From Coniella vitis (lineage: Eukaryota; Ascomycota; Sordariomycetes; Diaporthales; Schizoparmaceae), in NCBI GenBank assembly GCA_011317545.1, contig WUJK01000001.1, forward strand, positions 2,089,001-2,153,000: a stretch of 64,000 nt of DNA. The letters are read 5' to 3'. Below are positions 46,866-58,047 of this stretch, one piece after another. The notes under the pieces are model-generated. The model was not told the origin of the DNA. It was given only the letters and a program-made list of their open reading frames with translations, and did no database searches. Made by a program: the position numbers and the translations under genes. Numbering within the stretch: the first letter of the stretch is position 1; every line of letters begins with the position of its first letter.

Positions 46866-47887
46866 GGTTGTGATGAGTGATGATGAATGCTGATGACGGT
46901 AGACGAAGGTTTAGATATCGGGGATCAAGGCGAAAATCGGCCACGAGCCTCGCAAACGCACAGAGCAAGATTAACTAAGAAAGGTATCAGAAAGGAACGC
47001 TCATGTTACATTCGCCAGGGTTTCAAACAGAGCCTATAAGCTGACAAGCGGAATGTAGGTCAAGTTGTTCGTGTGTGTAAGAACGTTGGACGAGTGAGTG
47101 CTTTGGCTCACTGTGGTGAGTAAAGTAGTAGGCACCACGTCTGCGTACCGGGACAGGGTTGCTGGAACAATGAGGTCAGTTGTGTCCTTTGAGTTGACGC
47201 TGATTCGCCACGCCAGCACTACGCCAGAGGAGCATCCACCCACCTTTGAACTACCGGCCATCAAGACATCACACGCTCTTGCACCGAAGCAAATAGAGAA
47301 TAGCTCCGATTGCACAATGGGTACCAACAACCCAAGAGGACTGGTCTAGAGTCGAGAAGCATGCACTTGATAGATAATCGATACAAAAGCCTGGGCAGTT
47401 CCCATCGGCCAAGTAGAAGAAACACATTTGGGGGACAAGGCAAATCGAGTAACTGCACATTGTCTATTTCTTCTGCCGCCGCCTCTACGTCTTTGAGACA
47501 ACGCACGACCGTCTACTGAGTTGACATTGCTATTTGTATGTGACCATCCTTGTCTAGAGCCCGCGAGCGTAACTTGAGCCGCCGCCAACAGAAGACAACA
47601 AAAGTCATCAGTATCCCGTAGCATACGCATCTCACTCGTCTCGAAGCGGCGCTTGGTGGAGAGCTTTTGTGACAAAATTTCCCTTTTTTTAGATTCGTTT
47701 CCGGCCTGGACTCATTGGTGAAAAAGGCACAACAGGTATTCCATAACTACCTCTTGTACCACTCTGATTTGCCACGCCAAATGCAACGAGAAAGCAAGAC
47801 CCATGCCCTAGAGAGGTATTGCCGGAAAAAACCGTGTCCATGCCGCACTCCAAATCAGTTTTATTCATTCGCTCCAACACCAACCCT
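46866..47887. other. Intergenic
   Basis: Upstream of the Rab gene and downstream of the eS1 gene, both minus strand. No coding signal recognised. Confidence 0.5.
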
Positions 47888-49109
47888 TTACACCTCCTCA
47901 AGGACGCGCTCCTTGAACTCACGCTCCACCTTCTGGCCCTGCTCGTCCGTGGTCGACTCGCCGTGGAGGGCGAGCAGGCTGCCAAGGTCGAACTTGGGCT
48001 GCTTCAGCAGCTTAACCTTGCGGATGTGAACCTATATATAGCACTCATGTCAGTCCTGTAACCCTCTGCTCATAATACAACCCTGGCCAATACATTGCGC
48101 CTAGCTGCCCGGAACCCGCTCGGAAGAAGGGGGGGAAAGAAATGGCTTGTGCACGTACGTTCTGGAGAGGGTAGATGCCCTGGGTGGCCTTCTCAATCTC
48201 GCGGCCGATGACCTCGGGAATGAGCTTGCTGGTGAGCTGCTGGAGAGTGCAGCTGCCAGCCTCGCGGGTGATGATCTCGGTCATCTTCTTGCGGATGGCG
48301 CGGATCTGGGAGGAGGCGGCGTAGGTGGTCTTCTTGATCTGGTTGGGGCGGCGCTTGGTGAAAGCAATGGCGAACAGACGGAGGAGGTAGTCGTCGGTGG
48401 TCTTGACGGTGACGTTGCACTCAATCAGGGACTGCCACTTGCGGACGAGCGAGCGGAGCTTGTCGGATGTGAAGTCGAGACCGTGGAAGTTGGTCAGGCA
48501 GTTCTTGCCCTGGATCTCGTCGACACGGAGCTTGATCTTGCGGAAAGCGTGGTCCTCATCCTTCTGCAGGTCGGCCAGGGAAACCTCAACGATACGGCCC
48601 TTGAGGGAGTCGTTGGCGTTCTTCAGACCGGTGGTACGGTTGACAAGGGTCTTGCCGACACTAGAAAACGAGAAAAATCGCACGTCAGAATCTCCAATTC
48701 GATTGCAAAATTTGGGCGGACTGTCGTCGCTAGGCGCAGAGGAATCGGTCGTTTGCTTACTCGCGGATCTGGAAAGGCGAAGGGGCCTGTTACACGTGGA
48801 TGTCAGTACCCAAGTTCAAACTGCAACTGTTGGATTTCGATTCGTGTGGGGTCTTTCTCATTGAATTCGTACCTTGATGGAGTACCAGTCCTTGCGGGTG
48901 AAGGGGTCGACGGTCTTCTTCTTGAGACCCTTCTTGCCCTTGGACAATCTCTTGTTCCTATCAAAAAAGACCCATCAGCCTTGTTGTTGCATTGTATCGC
49001 GTCGTGTTCCTGGCATCGAAACTTGGAAAGGCAAAACAGCCCCCGTTGGACTGTTTCTGGCGCTGCGGTGCTGGAAATCGGGTTGATTGACTCACTTGCC
49101 GACAGCCAT
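47888..49109 (-). CDS. rps1: 40S ribosomal protein eS1
   Basis: Five exons: 49109-49096 (14 nt), 48957-48873, 48786-48761 (26 nt), 48660-48159 and 48031-47888. All junctions are in frame, 256 residues, the usual eS1 length. It begins MAVGKNKRLSKGKKG, then DPFTRKDWYSIKAP and QIRDVGKTLVNRT, typical of eS1/RPS3A. A basic RNA-binding surface is spread through it. It sits on the small subunit near the mRNA exit. Two very short 5' exons and introns clustered at the 5' end are common in fungal ribosomal protein genes. Confidence 0.97.
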
Positions 49110-50029
49110 CTTCGCGAGGTCGTGGTCTCAAAGATGGTCAAGTGTCGTGGATAATGGAGATCGTGGTTTGAGAAACTTCAAGCCGGAGGGGGTCTAGCTG
49201 ATACAAACTTCGCCCACGTAAAAATTCAGAGTGGAAGGGGACGACCTGTGGAGTTGGCCCAAGCGCTACACTAGCGCCATCACGTGCGGTGGCCTGGCTC
49301 GTGCGGTCTTGTCTTTTTTTTTTTTTTTTTTTCCGGACAATGGAGGGACCTATTTCCGTGCGTGTCTGATAGTCGCATCTTCCCGATAGACTCGACTCGA
49401 GCAGTTAGATGCATCGGTACGTCTCATATGCGTCAAACGGGAGTTTTGCTGCTATTGAAGTATTACCTGCCCCTCTGCGCCGAGGTTACCGAACAGCCAT
49501 GGCGCATTTCACCATGATATTTTGCAGCAACAAACTATACACCACCTGCATATCAAATGTGCCAAGATGTCGTGCAAGACAGAGAACGTGATTTGAGTGA
49601 CGCTACCATACCACCAACAAAACCCCGAATATGGAAAGTCATTTATTGTTGTTCGCGAAATCAGAACGAAGCAGAAGCCTCGACCAAACACCCAGTAACA
49701 TATTATTTGCTTCCATGCTCCTGTCTGCCAATCCACGAAATCTTGATAACAACGCAAAGGTGCCCCAGAGCCCGCGTCGCGCACATCGTTTCTGGAAGCA
49801 ACGGCACCCCATTCATTGTGACATCTTGAGATTCCAGACTGCTGCGCGCACTATCACAGCCCCCACCCGAGCGGGCGTCGGGCCGCAGCGATCAACAACA
49901 CCCAAAGCCACCACTAATGATACACGGTGAAGGCTCACCCCCGTCCCCCTCCCTTTTCTCCCACACCCTTTCACTGGCGAGGGGAGACAGGACACAGCAC
50001 TACTAGCCAACAAAAACAAACCATTCACA
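49110..50029. other. Upstream region of eS1
   Basis: Pyrimidine tract near 49315-49333 and no recognised gene. It probably holds the divergent promoters of eS1 and the small ORF at 50030. Confidence 0.45.
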
Positions 50030-50421
50030 ATGAAGGAAATTAAGGGATACCAAGCACCTGACGGATCGGCGTTCAGGAACAGGTAAGAAACAGACACCCA
50101 AGAAGACAATGAGCCGATGCAGCAGCACCATGGTCGATCGCCATTCACAACTTACCATGCACATCGTGGGATGTTGACCGTGTCTTCCCAGCATCGCGTA
50201 TAGAATGGATCACCCACTATAAAGTCAAACCGCGCATTGTTACGGTGTGATGCCCCTGATCTGGATGCACAGAGCAAGGGAACACAATGTCGTCCTAGAT
50301 GTCGATTTTTGTTTTCTATCTTGACCGTTGCAGACCCCGAAATTGGACCGCGACTGGGAACGCCTCCCACGCCATAAAGGCACTTGTCCTGTTTGTGATT
50401 ATCATTATTATTTTTCTTTAG
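50030..50421 (+). CDS. Candidate tail-anchored microprotein, 46 aa
   Basis: Two exons, 50030-50082 and 50334-50421. The ATG context CACAATGAA is good, the donor is GTAAGA and the acceptor TTGCAG, and frame is kept. The product starts MKEIKGYQAPDGSAFRNR and ends ALVLFVIIIIIFL before the stop, a single C-terminal hydrophobic helix, as in tail-anchored proteins. The 251-bp intron is longer than most here. I recognise no family. A chance join is a real alternative because only the splice sites and the hydrophobic tail support it. Confidence 0.35.
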
Positions 50422-52566
50422 AAAGAAAGGGAAAATTCCCTCCAGTCACGGACGATATAAAAGAAAGCGTCCCTGAACAATCCCACAAAACGCCCGCTTT
50501 CCCACGTGGGATTTTCCGGATTTTCCTCCTTGCCCCCTTTTTCATGTATGTTTTAATCTTTTGCCCTTCTAGACCATGATCCTTCGCAAGATCAGGTTGA
50601 GCATCCCGGGGGAAATGACCTCACCGTGCCCTTTTCCTTTCTTATCCGTTCCCCGGATTCTAGCCGGGGCCCGTAGCGGGTTTTCTACTGTACTATGTAA
50701 TCTCGTTTTTTATCGTTCGTCTCACCGCCTGATGCGCGGACAGAGTATGTCTGGTAGGCTGGTTGCTCCGGTGGCCTGTTTGAGGATCGACTCTAATTTG
50801 GTTCCCGGCGTCCGGAGAAGACGAAGAACAAGAAGAAGGGGGAGAATGTTCCGTGATGTCCCCTGTACCTGGGTGTAATGGACCCCTCCCTAATATCGTG
50901 ACGTCGCAGTCTGGTACCGCGCGACCTCGGCAGCTCTTCAAACCAAAAAGATAGAAAGAAAAAAGAAGACGAAAGGGATCGAGGGTTCTGTCAGAATAAT
51001 GAATCCACATTGGATTTTGACCGGTCTGTCGGGTCTTTCTGCTCTGCCCTGCTTCAGCCTGTCTGTCACCTCATGCACACTGCACATTTGCGGGGGTGGT
51101 GCGGTGCACTTTGTCCGTACCTTGCGGCTGGACACCCTACTGATTCAACTTGTTAGCTGTAATCCGTCACAAATGTATTATCCACGCTAAAGACATGAAT
51201 GTTTTATATTTTATATCATTTTCATCTTGGAAAAGGAAAGTTCCATGCAAATATTCCATGACGTTCAGCGTATACATCATTACAGATAACAATTAAACTA
51301 AAGTAGCCAGCAAGCAGCTGAGCAATATCTTCTGTTCTATGGCCACTAGTCCCGGGTTTCTGACGGCCTGGCTGGCTGGCTGGCGGACTGCCGTTCCCTC
51401 CTCGGGGACATTTTACCTGCGTAGACCGGGTAATTCTTATGTCGTGATCATGTATCACATTGACCACGCCCTTCACTGCACCGCTTGATACTCACCGGTG
51501 TGTAATCCAAGTGTATGATACACGCATCAAAGGAACGCAAACCACACGCATTGCACAACCGTCAACCCAGCTCCCAGTAGGAAGGACAACTTGTAAGTTG
51601 TGTCATTCATTAGTCATACATAAAAGCAATGAAGAAGAAGACAAGATAATGATGTAACTGAACACAAAAAGGGTATCGTATCGTAAGGTGTATCCTCTCA
51701 AACATCAACCATCTCTTTAGAAAGCTTTGTTTCGGTTGCTTTTAGGTAAGTGCTGTTGTATCCGTTTTTATTTCATCTCCGGTCCCCTTCCCCTTAATCA
51801 TGGTCGGTGTCTTCTTCAACCTTTTGCTCGCTGTTGCAATCAGGTTTCGCCTCGCTTCCGCCTCGCTTCAGCCTTCCAGACCGGTAAACGTGGTACAATA
51901 AGCGCAAGACAAGAATCCCTCCGAATTGCCCGGATGTCGCCTCCCTAGCCCACCCAAATTGCTGCAGTGCCTGTGTCAACGGCCCGTAAAAGTTTAAAAC
52001 CATGTACAGGGGGAAACATGAAAAGAAGTGACCCGAAAAAGGTTTATTTGTTGAAGGAGTGAAAAATGGCAATGGGTTTCTGCACTAGGTCCCTTGCTCC
52101 ATCCCAAAATATCCCCGACGCCGTGCTCAGATTGTCAATGATGAATAAGAAGAAAAAATCAGAAAACCAGAAAGACAATCAAAATTTCCATGACCCAGAT
52201 TAGGCGATGATCCCATGACCTCATCATATCCATGATTAACCACTCATTACTGTCAACACTTGGTTCGTGTCCTACCCGGCCTCTCGAAGCGGCCTGGTGG
52301 TAGCCTCTCGCTGAGAGGCTGAGTTGACGGGTCTCTTTCATGCGCTTAGTCGACACGAGTCGCTTGAGACGAAGGCTTGTTAATTTACTCGGTCTTTTTT
52401 TTTTTTTGTTGGGAGTAGGCAGACGGAAAGCAAGCCGTGCAGACTTTGCCGTTACATCGACATGGTCAAAACTGAAGGCATATGCATCGTCTCAAACCAT
52501 TGCCACTCCAAGGCGGCTGCCGGTGGATCCCGTCTGGTAAAAAGATGACCTCATCAGAGAGGATCA
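50422..52566. other. Intergenic
   Basis: No supportable gene; short frames on both strands without motifs. A TACTATGTA palindrome is at 50691-50699. Confidence 0.5.
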
Positions 52567-53141
52567 TTAACGGGCTTTCATCTCGGGCTGATCGTGCTCT
52601 GCGTGATGGTTTGGATCCCAAGCGTCAAAGCTGGGAAAGCTAATGTATCGATCCGAGTCTAGAAGCAAGAACGCCATCATTAGCAAACTAAATAAACTAT
52701 CGCACCCATCTTTTCGGCAAACATACCTAGGTGGTGGCTAAAGGCATTGAGCTCAGCATCATGTGAAGGCATACTGTCGAGGCTCACGGTCTCGTAGAGG
52801 GACGTGGGGCTCTGAGAGAGGGGAGAGGCAGAGCTGGGGGGCGAGCCTGAAAAGGCAACTTGAGACAATAGGTCGCTGGCTTTACGTGCTGATTGCGGCG
52901 TAGCCAGGGCGTTGCGGCTGGCAGTCGAGGCTGTAATAGAGGGCTCGGTGGCAGATGAGCGCAGTAGACGTGGCCGTCGACCGGCGCTATTGGAGCGTAT
53001 CGAGTCTCTTCTTGAGTTGCGGCGCGAGTCTGTCGTGAGGGAAGCCATGTCGTCGTCCGAGTCTGTAGCAGAGGCTGGATATGGACTGTGCTGGAATATG
53101 GTGGGAATATAGATGGAGAGGTTCTGGATGTTGTCGAGCAT
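52567..53141 (-). CDS. Ser-rich fungal hypothetical protein
   Basis: Two exons, 53141-52727 and 52658-52567, joined by a 68-bp intron (GTATGT...TTCTAG), give 168 residues. After MLDNIQNLSIYIPTIF comes a long Ser/Arg/Thr-rich disordered segment with many SP, RRxS and TP sites, likely phosphorylated. A conserved-looking end, RYISFPSFDAWDPN, is followed by an acidic and basic tail. The intact frame over a splice site and the structured ends argue for a true gene. Function unknown. Confidence 0.72.
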
Positions 53142-54753
53142 TGGAAAGACTGGTGGGAGGAAGGCAGGCTACGGTGGGTAGAAGCAAGATCCGGTGGGCG
53201 GCGCGGTGGAGGTGTGGTGTGGCGTGGTGTGGTGTGGCAGTATTATAAAGAGTGACTCGAAGGACTCGGATGGGCAATTGTCAGTCTATATGCGAGGTAG
53301 GAAGCAAGATAGATAGCAGCAAGAGCTGTGCTATGTATGCAAGATGCGGCAGGGAGACGGACAGTCATGATTACCGCATGTGAGTGCTGGGCAGCAAAGA
53401 GATAATATATGTAGGAGCGTATTTGTTTTGTTTGGCAGCCCCAGATCTGTGCTGCTTGCTGGTGGGCCTTGTTGTCCCTGCCGCTGCCCACTTGGGCTGA
53501 AAAGAAGCAAAAGGTACAATGCGCAGGTACTTGCTGTAAGTACTTGTAGAGTACGTGCCCTGGACACCTGGGCAACTGGCAACCTGTCATACACCACTCT
53601 CCAAGTACATACGCCAGCTACGTACCCCTGGCGAGGGGTCATAGAGCCCACTCCCCAACTGACTTCTAGCCAACTAGGTACTTTAGTACCTAGGTAGCCG
53701 GAAGCCAAGTATGCGGATGCCATCATCGCTCCTCTTCGCCAGCGGTCTCGACCTCCGGCACAGCGGCCACCAGAGTTCCGCAGCCCCTCTTTCCCACTCG
53801 TCGCAGGTTACTGGTGCTCCAGCTTTGGCCCGACTCAAGGTATACCTGTCGCAGCGGTCAGCGCTTGCTGGACTTGTGTGCTATGTAGCGTCCGGGGAAA
53901 GGATTCCAGCATGGAGCAGCCCCGTCAGGAACGGCGAGAGGTGGCACGCGCATCTGCTACGTTCCAAGGCCGACGCCGATAACGAGAGGTCTAGCATCAG
54001 GCCAGAGGTTGCTAAGCTTGCCACTTGTCCATGTCCTACACACCATGGGTCTCGTCACTTTTGGGCAGGAAGGGGGGCTAGTGGGTGGATGGTGATGCTG
54101 CTGCTGCTGCTGCTGCTGCTCGAATGCTTTTTTACGAGGTACGGGCAGCGAGGTACCTTGGCAAATGGGCATCTTGGGCCCCTGTGGCAGGTGGTGGGTG
54201 GGTGGTTGCCAGTGGGGCCGCAGACGAGACAGCCCTGAAAGAGTGGCAGAAGTGGTAGGAAGAGGGGGAAAGTCCAGATGGCACTGTGAGAGCCAGTGAG
54301 CAGCGCTGGAAGCAGGCAGGGTGGCACTGTGGCAAGGGGCCTGGACCACTAGCCACGGTACTGCGAGAACCGCTCGGGTGTTAGCTCCAGGCACGCACAG
54401 GCACAACTGGCACGCACACATGGCTCCGGCGTGACATGACAGGCAGACTGGCAGAGCAGCAGTTATTGGGTTGGGCACGCCCACAGCTTACTTTGCTTTG
54501 CTTCTACTATCACTACGATGTATGCAAGTACTGTGTCGCAGTGCGTACAATACAGTACCACTGCCACGGTACAGGGCGTGGGGTTGCACGCGGCTGCCTG
54601 TGCTTTGGTAGCAAGTCTATCGTGCACACGGAGCCCATGGGGTGGCAATGTTATGGTGCGACAGGAGCTGATGCATCGTTTTCTCTCTCTCCAGCTTGTG
54701 GTGTTGTAAGCATTGGATAGAGTGAAAAGTGAGTGGGTGTCGGATAATGTTTT

Positions 54754-54781
54754 GGTGTGTGTGTGTGTGTGTGTGTGTGTG
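54754..54781. repeat. (GT)n microsatellite
   Basis: About 14 GT units. Confidence 0.9.
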
Positions 54782-55341
54782 ACGTTCGCGATGCGCTGTT
54801 TTATTTGAACGAGAAAAGGAGCCAGAACCTACCTCTATTACCAAATAATGCAGCCGATGACCTGACATAGCACACAAAAGTTATTTTAATAAGTAGTGGC
54901 GGTTTGGCGGTTTGGCGATGGGTGGCTCACATGCTTGCTCGCTGCTGGGCAAGCCCGGCAAGCGGGTAACTGGTTGCTATGGCAAAGCCACTGCTGGCAC
55001 TGCCACTACTGCTGCTGCTAGCCACCGGGGGCGCGGGCCTAGCCTAGACTCTCGCGCAAAGGCGAGGAGATGCTTGCTTGGCTCTGCGACTTGGGCAGCA
55101 CCGGCGCCGTCAGAGGGCGCGTTTGGCTCTTCGACTTCATGCACGGCTCTTCACACATGCTACAGCTCAATGCTGTGCGTCGTACGAGGCTGCGACAGCT
55201 TGGCGACCACTTGTCCCAGAGAGCATTGAGCGGCAGGCTGGCTGGCGACGGTACTCGCCTCGGGTCGCCAGAGTGGACATCCTGGATTTGGGATGAGGAG
55301 ACTTTTGGCACGGCGGCTGTGTATCAGCATCAGTAGCACTC

Positions 55342-55388
55342 CTGGAGCACTGGAGCACTGGAGTACTGGAGCACTGGAGCACTGGAGC
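55342..55388. repeat. CTGGAGCA minisatellite
   Basis: Six head-to-tail 8-bp units, one with a C-to-T change (CTGGAGTA). Confidence 0.9.
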
Positions 55389-58047
55389 AGCCTGCCCACT
55401 GGACAGCCAGACAGCCTAGGAGAGCCTGCACAGCCTGGACCGTGTCCATGCGTCGAGTCGGGGCCTGAAAGAGGGGCCAGCGCTGGCCTGGAAGCACTCC
55501 ACGCCCAACGCAGCATTGAGCAGTGGCCGCGCTGTGGCGGGTGGGACCCTTCCACTTCCGAATCCAGATACCTCTGATCGGGGTTGGCCCTGGGTGCCCC
55601 TGACCTCTAGGCCCTAGTGCCGCCGCCTGCCACCAGTCTTCGGCCTCTTCTTGGCACCTCGCCCACGACACCAACATTTGACGAAGCAGCAACACACATC
55701 TCAAGGCCCGCATCTCTAGGCCCGCTTTTTGCATTTGCCTCGCCGTTGACTGGCTGCCAGTTGGGCATCAGGATGCCTGGAGCCGACCGTTGCATGCACG
55801 CACTCACTTTACCATGTACAGCACCATGTACTCCGCCAGTCGCTCGCTCGCTCACTGGAGTGGGTAAATAATTCCTCCATCAAGAGACAGACGGTACGGC
55901 AGATTCTGGTGGCACGGCGTGATGCCCGCATCGTCTATGGCGACTGGTGATGCAGCAGCATCAGCAGTAGCAGCAGCAGCTTGTCCCGCTTCTCCGATCC
56001 GAGGGTCTCTACCACTGCCTCTCCTCGTTCTGCTGACCCTGTGATTCCAGCCTCTTTTCGAACAAGTCAGCAACCTACTGTAGCAACCACTGGCACCACT
56101 GCGGGCCTAAAGCATCTTCGCAAGCTTTCGCTCACTGGCCGGACGATCACTCACCCCCCCGCTGTTGCCTCTCGAACCAGGAGCCTTGTGTCAGCACGAC
56201 ACTGCAGCCGGTCAACAAGCCTTATCCACTTAACACTGCGCTCGCTCCCATCCCATAGCGACATCTCACCACTGCGGGCAAACAACCCCGACGCGGCAGT
56301 CCTGGCTGGCCCTTCTCTCTTTCCACCACCACAAAGCATGTCGCATACTTTGTCGTGTGCTACGTACTATGTACGCTCCATACAATCCAGCTGAAATGGA
56401 TATGGAATTTTGGAGGTGGCATTTTGCTCCGATAGGCCAACTCGTCACCAAATGAGGCGAACGGCGAAACAGCGAGCAGATACGCGAAGATAAAAGGGAA
56501 AAACAAAACTCTACGCAAAGTGCCCATCCACTTTCTGGGCTGCCAATCACTCTCCTGCAGCATGCCGTTCTACCACGTGTCGCGTGTCTTCAGGATCCTG
56601 CTTGCTGTTGCAGCACGGTAAACAATGCATGAGCTAGCTATCTGGCGTGCTTGCATTGCTAGGACTGCAAACCACTGCATCCATATTGCGCACATGTGCC
56701 GCATCCTTCTCCTACGGCTGTTCCGATCAACCGGTACGGCATAATCTGCGAACCGGTTGCTGTTGATAAGCTTTGAGGATGCGGAGCGTCAGTCTTGACA
56801 ACATCTGCCATTGGAGGTGAAAGGGGGCACGTCTCTTGGGCGGTGGGTCCACGTCAACAGAACCAACAGGCACCTTCACAAGAATGGTTGCCTTGGCTGC
56901 ATGCTGTAGCCAACATGGATGCATACGGACGTTGATTTCAAAGGCCCTCCAGGAGGACTCATATAAGAAGCAGGCTCCTTTCATTCGCTGTCGATATCAA
57001 GTATCAATCAGCAAGCAGGGCGCACATCTGGCTACAGTGCAATACAGGTACTCTTGCTTGTCTTTTAAGCGAGAAAAACAGAGCAAGCTGTCGTCTCTTG
57101 TTGCTGACTGTTGCTCTGAGCATCTTGTACAGCGAGCGGGATTTACGTAACTCGATGCTCATGTCTCTGTCACGCGTCGCCGGCCACAGTTTTCCGGCCT
57201 CCACACATCCTCCGGCGGCGCCTCTACTATGTACACAATAACAACGTCACTGTGGCATTCTCCGCGCTTTGAACTCTCCGCGCACAGGTGGCATCCTCAC
57301 TCACGATCTCGTTGCGGTGTAGCCGATCAGACCAATTACCTCGGTGAAAGCGACCACATCAAAGCACGAGCGCAACGTGGCCGCAAGGGGGTCCGCGGAA
57401 TTGGGGGGCAGATGGGGCCGAAGGGGATCCGCTCGAATGCGTCTTCCTGTTCATCGTGACAGCTTTGACAAGCTTCGAGAAAGATCCTTCTACATACATA
57501 GTACAACTTGCGTACGCAACGGGTATAGTATACTATGTAGGGGTTTTGTCTGATGGGCTTCATCCATACTATGTACATGGTTGAGAGGACCCGAACCCCT
57601 GCGTAGAAAGGGTTTCACCGGTTTCCATACGCACGCGCAGACAAAGGATTGCCTTGGAAAGGCAATCAAATGGTCATGATGCCGTCGTGTTGTTGCAAGC
57701 CATCCGAGCGCTCCGTTGCAAACCGCTCTCCCTAGTCCTTCCTGCCATTGCCGGCGCCGCATTCACGGTTACTGGAGACCGGGATGGGCTCTTCCCGTCC
57801 ACTCTCTGTACTTGATCCGGCCAACGCACCAAGACCTGACTCAGAGTCGAACAAGCCAGTGCAGCTGTTGTTTCGGCTCGGCTTAATGGTCGACGCTAGA
57901 AAAGCACTGTCAGCCTTTACTGCTCGAAACGTCACGGCTTCTTTTGGGGCAACCTCTGTATCAAGCATAGGCAAAGGCCGAGTGCCACGTTGGAGGAAAA
58001 TGATAGAAGTGAGACGAAATAGAAGAATGTAAAAGTTGCGTAAAAAC

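Larger units (their letters stand above)
53142..58047. other. Long intergenic region
   Basis: Almost 5 kb without a supported gene. It holds CTG, GT and 8-bp repeats, TACTATGTAC palindromes near 56361-56380, 57226-57235 and 57531-57580, and many unconvincing frames. The minus-strand frame at 57974-57732 looks weakly protein-like but cannot be joined in frame to the URC1-like gene next to it. Confidence 0.45.

Noticed and set aside
48147..49154. 335-codon plus-strand frame over the eS1 gene
   Set aside because: It is the antisense shadow of eS1, whose exons, splice sites and motifs are clear; the frame crosses introns and matches nothing.
53711..54484. 175-codon frames on both strands
   Set aside because: They overlap each other and a CTG repeat; neither shows motifs or splice partners.
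57732..57974. Extra 3' exon of the URC1-like gene
   Set aside because: No acceptor joins it in frame to the exon ending at 58048, and a TAA follows that exon directly.
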